This document shows, piece by piece, positions 1-5,143 of a stretch of 5,143 nucleotides of DNA (positions are counted from its first letter, which is position 1; each line of letters starts with the position of its first letter). This DNA is from Anaerolineales bacterium (lineage in GTDB: Bacteria; Chloroflexota; Anaerolineae; Anaerolineales; E44-bin32), in assembly GCA_030673085.1 (NCBI GenBank), contig DAOVFE010000165.1:1-5143 (forward strand), written 5' to 3'. The notes beneath the pieces were generated by a model, which did not search any database, was not told the DNA's origin, and saw only the letters and a list, made by a program, of their open reading frames with translations. The translations under genes were made by a program, and so were the position numbers.

Positions 1-169
1 CGAACCCGTCACTATCATCGCCCGATTCGGACCATCTGTGTGTGCCGTTCCAATCCAGCCAGCCGGCGGAAGATGGTTTTTCTTGCATGAAGGGCAATGT
101 GCAGCCTGCAAGCAAAAGGGAGATAATTGTCAGTGTAGCCAATGGACGTAGAATGGATTGAGTTTTCAT
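1..169 (-). CDS. Putative lipoprotein, N-terminal 56 residues only (cut by window edge)
   Basis: The minus-strand frame opens with ATG at 169-167 and stays open to the window edge, giving 56 residues. It starts MKTQSILRPL, continues with a hydrophobic stretch (about residues 9-20) and reaches a lipobox LLAGC with the lipidated Cys at residue 23. This is a textbook type II signal peptide with a short positively charged N-region. Residue 24 is Thr, so there is no Asp retention signal at +2; the mature protein is expected to be anchored on the outer face of the membrane. The mature part seen (TLPFMQEKPSS, then a Trp- and Ser/Asp-rich stretch) matches no family I recognise. The start is supported by AAGGAG 9 nt upstream. 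The gene is divergent from the ECF sigma operon and has its own ECF-like promoter, so it may share that regulon (inference). The function cannot be assigned from this fragment. Confidence 0.72.
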   Translation of the reverse strand, partial: MKTQSILRPLATLTIISLLLAGCTLPFMQEKPSSAGWLDWNGTHRWSESGDDSDGF

Positions 170-178
170 TAGAATCTG

Positions 179-184
179 CTCCTT
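179..184 (-). promoter_or_regulatory. Ribosome binding site of the lipoprotein gene
   Basis: Read on the minus strand, AAGGAG lies 9 nt before the ATG at 169. It fixes the start of the lipoprotein frame and is a main reason for accepting this short, edge-cut gene as real. Confidence 0.7.
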
Positions 185-217
185 GGTGATGGTCTCAGCA
201 ATAATCCTTAATGATTA

Positions 218-244
218 GACGCCGTGGGACGAAAGATGGTTCCC
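218..244 (-). promoter_or_regulatory. Candidate ECF-type promoter for the divergent lipoprotein gene
   Basis: On the minus strand GGGAAC (244-239) is followed after 17 nt by CGTC (221-218). The AAC core of the -35 and the CGTC -10 are typical of promoters read by SigW/SigM/SigX-like ECF sigma factors. Transcription would start near 210, leaving a leader of about 40 nt before the AAGGAG and ATG. The match is looser than the one in front of the sigma gene (GGGAAC rather than TGAAAC, and a spacer one base longer), so joint control by the neighbouring sigma factor is a hypothesis. Confidence 0.42.
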
Positions 245-284
245 AAATGACTATCATATTCATCCAAAACTATAAAAGACTGCG

Positions 285-341
285 CTGAAAAAAGCCCATA
301 TTCGAGGAAAGGATTTTACTACTGGCGGTTTCTTTTTTCAG
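285..341. repeat. Perfect 10-bp inverted repeat in the divergent intergenic region
   Basis: CTGAAAAAAG at 285-294 is exactly mirrored by CTTTTTTCAG at 332-341, with 37 nt between the arms. It sits between the two divergent promoters and ends 8 bp before the -35 of the sigma operon promoter. It could be a regulator site or a cruciform, or chance favoured by the A/T runs. It is outside the leader predicted from the ECF promoter, so it would be transcribed only from some further upstream promoter. Confidence 0.4.
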
Positions 342-370
342 TAGACTAATGAAACCTTTATGCCCATATT
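294..370 (+). repeat. Direct repeat GCCCATATT, second copy inside the sigma operon promoter
   Basis: GCCCATATT occurs at 294-302 and again at 362-370. The second copy is within the spacer of the TGAAAC-N16-CGTA promoter. The flanks also agree: each copy is preceded by TGAAA (286-290 and 350-354) and followed by a CG and then AAGG (309-312 and 377-380). The upstream copy lacks 4 bp between TGAAA and the repeat and has CGAG in place of CGTA, so it looks like a degraded duplicate of the promoter. Confidence 0.45.
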
Positions 371-375
371 GCGTA
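350..375 (+). promoter_or_regulatory. ECF-type (SigW-like) autoregulatory promoter of the sigma operon
   Basis: TGAAAC (350-355) is followed after exactly 16 nt by CGTA (372-375). This is identical to the consensus known for Bacillus subtilis SigW-type ECF sigma factors, which commonly read their own promoters. Transcription should begin near 382-384, giving a leader of about 30 nt before the sigma gene start at 414. The position directly ahead of an ECF sigma gene makes autoregulation the simplest reading. Whether this particular sigma recognises the site is inferred from the match and the context. Confidence 0.72.
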
Positions 376-399
376 TAAGGTAATAGAGATAGACGGGCC

Positions 400-405
400 G
401 GTGAT
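400..405 (+). promoter_or_regulatory. Ribosome binding site of the sigma factor gene
   Basis: GGTGAT lies 8 nt before ATG 414. It corresponds to the downstream half of the full Shine-Dalgarno sequence (AAGGAGGTGAT) and lacks the usual GGAGG core, so initiation of the sigma factor may be weaker than that of the two genes behind it. Confidence 0.45.
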
Positions 406-413
406 ATTGCCGA

Positions 414-1016
414 ATGAAAAATGATACGGAATTGCAAGAAGCTGAGTGGTTAGATCAAGCTGTAAAAGGAAATGGCCAGGCATTTGCCCAAATTGTGGAA
501 GCCTATCAGGTGCCGGTCTATAACCTCTGCTATCGGATGTTGGGAAATAGCTCTGAGGCCGAAGATGCTGCTCAGGAGACTTTCTTACGGGCATACCGGG
601 GATTGAGACGCTACGACTCCAGCAAACGGTTCCTGAATTGGATTCTGTCCATCGCTTCGCATTATTGCATCGACAGGATTCGACGCAGACGAATCAAGAC
701 CGTTCCACTCGAGAAGGATTTGCTGGTGAAAGAACCGACTTTTCAAGGGCCAGAGGCCGTGCTGGCTGTAATGGAACAGCGAAAGTCCGTGCAGGATTTG
801 ATTGAAATACTTAAACCTCGTGATAGAGAAGTCGTGATTCTACGTTATTGGTATGAGATGTCGTATGAAGAGATCGCCCAGACTCTTGATCTTACGCTAA
901 ATGCAGTGAAGAGCCGTCTGCATCGTTCAAGGAAACAACTGGCGAAGCAATGGCTTCAATGTGAAACACTGGCGGTTGAGAATAGAGGTAAAGCTAATGA
1001 AGCAACAGCCTTTTGA
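414..1016 (+). CDS. ECF-family RNA polymerase sigma factor
   Basis: This 200-residue protein has the size and two-domain layout of an extracytoplasmic-function (group 4) sigma factor, which redirects core RNA polymerase to a stress or envelope regulon. Region 2 spans about residues 24-92: the AFAQIVEAYQVPVYNLCYRML helix region, EAEDAAQETFLRAYRGL (48-64) for core and -10 contacts, and a basic end, DRIRRRR (87-93). A linker of about 30 residues follows. Region 4 (about 124-178) carries LKPRDREVVILRYWYEMSY and the -35 binding helix-turn-helix EEIAQTLDLTLNAVKSRLHR (152-171). No region 3 and no long C-terminal extension are present. ATG 414 is the only in-frame start, because TGA lies in frame just upstream at 402. 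The gene is first in an operon with its anti-sigma and overlaps that gene by 20 nt. A TGAAAC-N16-CGTA promoter upstream suggests autoregulation and SigW-like specificity. The exact ECF group cannot be fixed by eye. Confidence 0.95.
   Translation: MKNDTELQEAEWLDQAVKGNGQAFAQIVEAYQVPVYNLCYRMLGNSSEAEDAAQETFLRAYRGLRRYDSSKRFLNWILSIASHYCIDRIRRRRIKTVPLEKDLLVKEPTFQGPEAVLAVMEQRKSVQDLIEILKPRDREVVILRYWYEMSYEEIAQTLDLTLNAVKSRLHRSRKQLAKQWLQCETLAVENRGKANEATAF
985..989 (+). promoter_or_regulatory. Ribosome binding site that decides the anti-sigma start
   Basis: GAGGT, inside the sigma coding region, lies 7 nt before ATG 997. It favours that ATG over the in-frame GTG at 961, which has no comparable site. Confidence 0.65.
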
Positions 1017-1527
1017 TGAGTGGGTTTTGGCAGCAGAAGATCTGACGCCCGAACAGGCGAAAGCCTTGCAAGAGCATCTAAGTACATGCAAGAACTGTCA
1101 GGCGCTGGTTGAAGCGGATTGCGCAGTGCGCAGTCTCTTTACCGACGCGGCGGTTATTTCTCCTGATCCCGGCTTTGTGCAACGCTGGGAAGAGCGACTG
1201 AATCGGAGCCGTCAGAAGGCACATCGCCGGCAAGTGTCCATAGTGCTTGGGGTTTCCGCGGTCGCTGCGGGCATAATTCTCTCTGTGTTTTCAGTAAAGC
1301 TGCTTTGGTTGCTGGCTTCGCTCGATGACTTGTTGATCGATATCTTCTGGGAAGGTTTCCGAATGATTGAAGCAGTAGCCCTAATCGGTCACTTTGGAAC
1401 GACTTTTATTGACGTGCTAAGTGGTGTCGTATCACCGCTATGGGGCGTAGCCCTTATCAGCTTAATTGTGGGGCTATGCGTGCTGTGGTTTATATCACTA
1501 TATCGAATTGGGCATCAAAATGTGTAA
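997..1527 (+). CDS. Membrane-bound zinc-finger anti-sigma factor (ZAS/zf-HC2 type)
   Basis: This 176-residue protein should bind and hold the ECF sigma factor encoded just upstream. The N-terminal cytoplasmic part contains the ZAS signature H27-x3-C31-x2-C34 (HLSTCKNC), the zinc ligands of zf-HC2 anti-sigma domains, after a helical stretch LTPEQAKALQ. A helical, charged segment follows (about 60-79, ending in HRRQ). Hydrophobic segments lie at about 80-106 and 148-169, with a weaker one around 123-145, so there are two or possibly three membrane passes; the loop between 107 and 147 has few charges. An extra Cys42 is close to the motif. Translation is probably coupled to the sigma gene: the genes overlap by 20 nt and a GAGGT site serves ATG 997. 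An in-frame GTG at 961 would add 12 residues but has poor support. ZAS proteins respond either to redox changes at the zinc site or to proteolysis or conformational signals at the membrane. The membrane anchors favour an envelope signal here (inference). Confidence 0.88.
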   Translation: MKQQPFDEWVLAAEDLTPEQAKALQEHLSTCKNCQALVEADCAVRSLFTDAAVISPDPGFVQRWEERLNRSRQKAHRRQVSIVLGVSAVAAGIILSVFSVKLLWLLASLDDLLIDIFWEGFRMIEAVALIGHFGTTFIDVLSGVVSPLWGVALISLIVGLCVLWFISLYRIGHQNV

Positions 1528-1533
1528 AAGGAG
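1528..1533 (+). promoter_or_regulatory. Ribosome binding site that decides the start of the bactofilin-like gene
   Basis: AAGGAG begins at the base after the anti-sigma stop codon and lies 7 nt before ATG 1541. It selects that ATG over the in-frame ATGs at 1466 and 1520, which would add 25 or 7 residues ahead of the signal peptide. Confidence 0.8.
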
Positions 1534-1540
1534 TGGAAAA

Positions 1541-2626
1541 ATGAAAAAAATACTAATTGCGGTTACCTTGGTAATAATGATCGGCTTGGTATTTCCGACT
1601 CAGGCGCTGGCTGCAGGTTTGACGGATGGAAAGGTTGTCTTTGGCGACGATTTCGTGTTGGAGAGCGGAGAAACGCTGGATGGTGACCTGATGGTGCTGG
1701 GCGGAAATGTGACTCTGGAGGAAGACTCACAAGTTAATGGAAATGTATCTGTCTTAGGCGGAAACATCTATTGCGACGGGAAGGTGCAGGGCGATTTAGC
1801 CGTTTTGGGCGGGAATGTTTCATTGCAGTCGCATGCTGTGATCTATGGTGACGTACTTGATTTCGGAGGTGATTTATCGATCGATCCTGAAGCTGTAGTT
1901 AAAGGGGAACAGGTTTCGGGTAGGGCGATTGGCATCCCATGGGATTTCCATTTTAATCTAGATAGACCCTTTGTGAAGCCGTTCCGAAGTTTTACGTATT
2001 TTGCATCCCCATTTATCAAATTGCTTTGGCTTGGTTTTCGGACCTTTATGATGGCGGCATTGGCGGTGTTAGTTGTGATGCTCTGGCCAAAGCCGGCTCG
2101 AAGGGTTGCTGAAGCGGTTGTAGAACAACCCTGGATCGCCGGAGGCGTAGGATTATTGACTTTGATAGTTGCTCCGCCTTTGTGCATCTTTTTTGCAATC
2201 ACGATTATTCTGCTGCCAGTGAGCATAATTGAGGTGCTGGCATTGGCCGCCGCGGTTGTATTCGGCTGGATCGCGATTGGCCTGGAGATTGGAGACCGAT
2301 TGGCAGAAATGTTCAAATGGGATCTTCACCCTGCCGCCGCCGCCGGATTCGGAGCGCTGGTTCTGGGCTTGGTAGCTGGCGGAATAGGCTTTATAGATTG
2401 TATTGGCTGGATAGTGCCATTCCTGGTGATTATCTTGGGTATTGGTGGCGTGATTCTGACGCTTTTTGGCAGCCGGCCATATACTTTTGCAGCCGCTAAA
2501 GCTGCGGTGGAGCCAGAACAATTGCCTGTTCAAGCTGAAGAAAAAAAGCCGAAGGAGATAGCCAGAAAGAGCTCAAATAAGGCAAAATCGACAAGCAAGA
2601 AAGGCTCGTCAACAAAGAAAAAGTAA
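1541..2626 (+). CDS. Exported bactofilin-like (polymer-forming) repeat protein with about five membrane segments
   Basis: This is a 361-residue protein. A signal peptide (MKKILIAVTLV, cleavage expected after ALA at 22-24) leads into four beta-helix turns with the recurring pattern GD-hydrophobic-x-V-L-GGN: residues 48-56, 67-75, 84-92 and a weaker GDVLDFGGD at 103-111. This resembles bactofilin-type polymer-forming domains. A linker rich in Phe and Pro (133-158) precedes membrane segments at about 162-182, 199-224, 228-248, 265-285 and 288-309. A Lys/Ser-rich tail of about 38 residues ends in KKGSSTKKK. Positive charges (KPARR at 184-188, the loop 252-264, the tail) fit the odd-numbered inside faces, placing the beta-helix outside and the tail in the cytoplasm. 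Classical bactofilins are cytoplasmic and lack these membrane passes. The gene starts 13 bp after the anti-sigma and shares its operon, so it is probably an envelope-stress output or a partner in sensing (inference). No enzymatic motif is visible. Confidence 0.85.
   Translation: MKKILIAVTLVIMIGLVFPTQALAAGLTDGKVVFGDDFVLESGETLDGDLMVLGGNVTLEEDSQVNGNVSVLGGNIYCDGKVQGDLAVLGGNVSLQSHAVIYGDVLDFGGDLSIDPEAVVKGEQVSGRAIGIPWDFHFNLDRPFVKPFRSFTYFASPFIKLLWLGFRTFMMAALAVLVVMLWPKPARRVAEAVVEQPWIAGGVGLLTLIVAPPLCIFFAITIILLPVSIIEVLALAAAVVFGWIAIGLEIGDRLAEMFKWDLHPAAAAGFGALVLGLVAGGIGFIDCIGWIVPFLVIILGIGGVILTLFGSRPYTFAAAKAAVEPEQLPVQAEEKKPKEIARKSSNKAKSTSKKGSSTKKK
1682..1873 (+). repeat. Four protein-level beta-helix repeats (GD-x-x-V-L-GGN)
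   Basis: The repeat units begin at nucleotides 1682, 1739, 1790 and 1847, a spacing of 19, 17 and 19 codons. Each encodes G-(D/N)-hydrophobic-x-V-L-G-G-N or a close variant, with a second hydrophobic strand between units. The DNA copies have diverged, which points to old duplication retained for structure and not to a recent tandem expansion. Confidence 0.7.
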
Positions 2627-2677
2627 GATAATAAAGGGGGTTGATAAGCAAAATTTTCTGAAAAGAGTGCAGTCGAT

Positions 2678-2710
2678 ATATGGGGTGGGAGTAAAGCTCC
2701 CACCCCATAT
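2678..2710 (+). terminator. Hairpin terminator after the sigma operon
   Basis: A perfect 14-bp stem, ATATGGGGTGGGAG (2678-2691) against its complement (2697-2710), closes a 5-nt loop TAAAG. The base-paired core is GC-rich. It starts 52 nt after the stop codon of the bactofilin-like gene and separates the operon from dnaE. The T run directly after the stem is short (TTTAAT); a longer T-rich stretch, TTTTTCTTTTT, follows at 2733-2743. Intrinsic termination is the likely role, though efficiency may be partial. Confidence 0.75.
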
Positions 2711-2806
2711 TTAATCGCCCATTGGCAAATAATTTTTCTTTTTCGACATTCTCATCTTAAATTAATTCATAAATAGGGGTTTCCGGCTAGCATTGAGTAT
2801 TGCGGT

Positions 2807-2815
2807 TGGTATAAT
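2807..2815 (+). promoter_or_regulatory. Extended -10 promoter for dnaE
   Basis: TGGTATAAT (2807-2815) matches the extended -10 element TGnTATAAT perfectly. No good -35 lies at the normal distance: TAGCAT at 2788-2793 is poor and TTGAGT at 2793-2798 is too close. Transcription would start near 2822, about 40 nt before ATG 2862. This is the type expected for the housekeeping sigma factor and is unlike the ECF promoters on the left, so dnaE is probably regulated separately. Confidence 0.62.
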
Positions 2816-2861
2816 TGGGCAGTTCATAGATTCATCTCGAAGCTGATGATGTAGGTTGTCC

Positions 2862-5143
2862 ATGTCCTTTGTTCATTTGCACGTTCACTCACATTACTCG
2901 TTGCTGGACGGGCTGAGCCGTATTCCGGCGCTGGTCAAGCGAACAAAGGAACTGGGCATGCCGGCGATTGCACTTACCGACCACGGAGTAATGTTTGGCG
3001 CAATTGAATTCTACCGTGAGGCTAAGGCGGCTGGCATAAAGCCGATTATCGGGCTGGAAGCCTATATGGCCCGGCGCGGGATGCAGGATCGAGATCCGAA
3101 GATCGATAGTCGATCATTTCACCTGCTATTGCTGGCCGAAAATGACACCGGTTATCACAATCTGCTCAAGATCGCCAGCGTTTCCCAACTAGAAGGTTTT
3201 TATTACAAACCCAGGATTGATAAAGATTACTTGGCGGCGCATCATGATGGATTAATAGTAGCCACTGGATGTCTTTCGGGGGAAGTGCCGCGCGCGCTCG
3301 CTGCCGATAATCAAGCAGAGGCAGTCCGCATCCTCGATTGGTACTATGAAGTCTTTGGTCCCAGCAATGTATTTCTTGAATTGCAAGACCATAAAGTTCC
3401 TGAATTGGCAAAGATTAATAAGGGGCTGATCGAGCTTGCTAAGCGCTATGATGGCCGTTTGATCGCGACCAATGATGTTCACTATATCAATCCTGCGGAT
3501 GCTGAGCTGCAGGATATTCTGCTCTGTATTCAAACGGGTTCGGTTTTAAGCGATCCCAAGCGAATGCGAATGACGGACGATACTTACTACCTCCGATCAC
3601 CACAAGAAATGAAGGATCTTTTCGGTTCAGTACCTGGGGCGATCGAGAATACGCTTGAGATTGCTGAGCGGTGCAACGTCGACCTTGATTTCCATGGATA
3701 CCAATTACCAGAGTTCGATGTCCCCAAAGGTGACACTCCGCAAACATACTTACGCAAATTATGTCTGGCTGGATTGCAAAAGCGTTATGGCGAGCAGGCG
3801 GATGATCCGCAGATCCTAGAGCGTCTTGAATATGAGCTGAAAATCATCCACCAAATGGACTTTGATGCTTACTTTTTAATTGTATGGGATTTATGCCGTC
3901 ATGCACGCGAGCTGAGCATTTGGTATAACGCCCGTGGTTCGGCAGCAGGCTCGATTGTTGGCTATTGTCTTGAGATAACCATGGTCGACCCGATTAAGCA
4001 TCAGCTCATTTTTGAGCGCTTTTTAAATCCGGGACGGGTTTCAATGCCCGACATTGATCTAGATTTTCAGGATGATAAGAGGGCTTTACTTTTGCAGTAT
4101 TGTGCGGAGAAATATGGGCATGATAAGGTGGCGCAGATAATAACTTTCGGCACACTGGGTGCGCGTGCCGCTATACGTGACGTTGGTCGGGTTATGGATA
4201 TTCCGCTTCCAGAAGTCGATCGTGTGGCAAAACTCATTCCAAATATTCCTGGCAAGCCGGTCAGCATTTCCAAGGCACTGGAATCCATTACGGAGCTAAA
4301 GGACGTCCACGAAAACGTTCCCTATATCCGGCGAATGGTCGACACCGCTGCTCAGCTAGAAGGGGTAGCGCGCAATGCCGGAACGCATGCCTGTGGAGTT
4401 TTGGTTACCCCCAAGGGCTTAACTGAGTACGTTCCCTTGCATCGCCCGACAGGCGGGGGCGGGGATGATAACCCCATTCATGCTGTTTCCCAATATGAGA
4501 TGCAAATTGTGGACTACCTCGGCCTGCTGAAGGTCGATTTTCTTGGCCTTTCGACCCTGACCGTTATGGCTAAGGCATGCAAGCTGATTAGCAAGAGGCA
4601 CAGCGTTGATTTTGATATTCACTCTATTCCATTAGACGATCAAGAGACTTATGAATTGTTAGGCCGCGGTGAGACGTTGGGGGTTTTCCAGGTGGAAGGC
4701 GCTGGCATGCGACGCAACCTGATGGAAATGAAACCTCATGATCTGGTACACGTGATCGCTATGGTAGCGCTTTTCCGGCCGGGGCCGATGGAATTCATAC
4801 CATCCTATATTCGACGGATGCATGACCAGGAAGAAGTCAGCTACATCCATCCAGCTCTAAAGCCGATTTTAGAGGAGACTTACGGGATTACGGTCTATCA
4901 GGAACAGATCATGTATACGGCTATGAACCTGGCTGGCTATACCGCGTCAGAGGCCGACTTCCTGCGCAAAGCTGTGTCTAAGAAAAAGGAGAAAGCACTC
5001 CATCAACAGCGTTCAAAGTTTGTCGAAGGGGCAGTGGAGAAAGGTATTTCTGAAAAGAACGCCAACGAGGTTTTTGACAATTGGGAGGCTTTTGCTCGCT
5101 ACGGTTTTCCAAAAGGCCACGCCGCTGACTATGGTGTCATCTG
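2862..5143 (+). CDS. dnaE: DNA polymerase III alpha subunit, N-terminal 760 residues (cut by window edge)
   Basis: This is the replicative C-family polymerase, the catalytic subunit of the polymerase III holoenzyme. The N-terminal PHP domain (about 1-270) begins HLHVHSHYSLLDG and contains H7, H9, D16, H41, E66, H87, C137, D205 and H207, which together look like a complete metal-binding set. The palm follows: ARGSAAGS, then PDIDLDF with catalytic D397 and D399 (equivalent to E. coli D401 and D403), then AGTHACGV, and LKVDFLGL with K557 and the third catalytic Asp, D559. Further motifs are GVFQVEGAGM, FRPGPM (638-643), YQEQIM, KAVSKKK (703-709) and GFPKGHAADYGV at the edge. The family is usually about 1,150-1,200 residues long, so the rest of the fingers, the beta-clamp binding region, the OB fold and the C-terminal domain lie beyond the window. 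The frame is open throughout with no sign of frameshift. The start ATG 2862 has only a weak AGGT 5 nt upstream, but it puts the PHP motif at the normal distance from the N-terminus. It is not the Gram-positive PolC form, since no exonuclease insert is present. Confidence 0.97.
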   Translation, partial: MSFVHLHVHSHYSLLDGLSRIPALVKRTKELGMPAIALTDHGVMFGAIEFYREAKAAGIKPIIGLEAYMARRGMQDRDPKIDSRSFHLLLLAENDTGYHNLLKIASVSQLEGFYYKPRIDKDYLAAHHDGLIVATGCLSGEVPRALAADNQAEAVRILDWYYEVFGPSNVFLELQDHKVPELAKINKGLIELAKRYDGRLIATNDVHYINPADAELQDILLCIQTGSVLSDPKRMRMTDDTYYLRSPQEMKDLFGSVPGAIENTLEIAERCNVDLDFHGYQLPEFDVPKGDTPQTYLRKLCLAGLQKRYGEQADDPQILERLEYELKIIHQMDFDAYFLIVWDLCRHARELSIWYNARGSAAGSIVGYCLEITMVDPIKHQLIFERFLNPGRVSMPDIDLDFQDDKRALLLQYCAEKYGHDKVAQIITFGTLGARAAIRDVGRVMDIPLPEVDRVAKLIPNIPGKPVSISKALESITELKDVHENVPYIRRMVDTAAQLEGVARNAGTHACGVLVTPKGLTEYVPLHRPTGGGGDDNPIHAVSQYEMQIVDYLGLLKVDFLGLSTLTVMAKACKLISKRHSVDFDIHSIPLDDQETYELLGRGETLGVFQVEGAGMRRNLMEMKPHDLVHVIAMVALFRPGPMEFIPSYIRRMHDQEEVSYIHPALKPILEETYGITVYQEQIMYTAMNLAGYTASEADFLRKAVSKKKEKALHQQRSKFVEGAVEKGISEKNANEVFDNWEAFARYGFPKGHAADYGVI

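Noticed and set aside
2..148. Plus-strand open frame at the left edge containing Cys-x-x-Cys-like spacing
   Set aside because: It has no start signal in the window and ends in a stop near 148. The opposite strand encodes a clear lipoprotein signal peptide with a ribosome binding site over the same bases.
247..276. Possible housekeeping promoter ATGACT-N18-TATAAA facing the sigma operon
   Set aside because: The -10 is good, but the -35 matches only four of six bases, the spacer is 18 nt, and the region is AT-rich. The ECF promoter at 350-375 is much better placed. It stays possible as a basal promoter but is not supported enough to list.
962..987. TGAAAC at the end of the sigma gene as a possible internal ECF promoter for the anti-sigma
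   Set aside because: No CGTA or CGTC lies 16-17 nt downstream, so only the -35 half is present.
1466..1540. Longer N-terminus for the bactofilin-like protein from ATG 1466 or 1520
   Set aside because: It would overlap the anti-sigma gene and put 7-25 extra residues before a clean MKK signal peptide. The AAGGAG at 1528-1533 serves ATG 1541.
1843..2533. Long minus-strand open frames opposite the bactofilin-like gene (1843-2316 and 2153-2533)
   Set aside because: Their translations are low in recognisable motifs, they overlap each other and a well-supported plus-strand gene, and they have no upstream signals. They mirror the codon pattern of the real gene.
2632..2661. Tiny frame starting with TTG 2641 after AAAGGGGG
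   Set aside because: The purine run directly abuts the TTG with no spacer, and the frame ends after six codons.
4729..4754. TGAAAC-N16-CGTG inside dnaE, one base off the ECF promoter pattern
   Set aside because: It lies deep in a conserved coding region (around EMKPHDLVHVI), the -10 is CGTG and not CGTA, and no gene start follows within the window. It is probably chance imposed by the codons.
3166..4850. Several minus-strand open frames inside dnaE
   Set aside because: They lie opposite a continuous, highly conserved polymerase frame and resemble no known protein.

Overview
The window looks like bacterial chromosome. It holds a three-gene ECF sigma-factor operon, a divergent lipoprotein gene cut by the left edge, and the first two thirds of dnaE, which runs off the right edge. 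The taxon is an inference only. The DnaE sequence (for example the HAADY motif near the right edge in place of the E. coli HSAAY) and the pairing of a sigma factor and zinc-finger anti-sigma with an exported bactofilin-like membrane protein remind me of Chloroflexota, especially Anaerolineae-like lineages. No marker here proves it.

Left region (1-413). On the minus strand, a short partial reading frame (169 down to 1) begins with a clean lipoprotein signal peptide ending in LLLAGC and has a good Shine-Dalgarno sequence. The divergent intergenic region of about 244 bp contains what look like two ECF-type promoters. The one facing right is an exact match to the TGAAAC-N16-CGTA pattern known for Bacillus SigW-type sigma factors. 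The one facing left, towards the lipoprotein gene, is GGGAAC-N17-CGTC. A perfect 10-bp inverted repeat and a degenerate copy of the right-hand promoter lie between them.

Middle region (414-2626). The genes are an ECF sigma factor (200 aa), a zinc-finger (ZAS/zf-HC2-type) membrane anti-sigma factor (176 aa) whose start lies inside the end of the sigma gene, and, 13 bp later, a 361-aa protein. That protein has a signal peptide, four bactofilin-like beta-helix repeats, about five membrane segments and a Lys/Ser-rich tail. The likely circuit is that the anti-sigma holds the sigma factor at the membrane, an envelope signal releases it, and the sigma factor then transcribes its own operon and perhaps the divergent lipoprotein gene. 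The third gene would then be an envelope output or a sensor partner. A perfect 14-bp hairpin closes the operon.

Right region (2627-5143). A short intergenic region carries the terminator and an extended -10 promoter, followed by dnaE, the DNA polymerase III alpha subunit. All three catalytic aspartates and a full set of PHP-domain metal ligands are visible. The dnaE gene appears functionally unrelated to the sigma operon.

The sigma operon with its matching promoters is the most interesting part. Its parts belong to known families, but the stimulus, regulon and role of the exported bactofilin-like protein cannot be read from the sequence.
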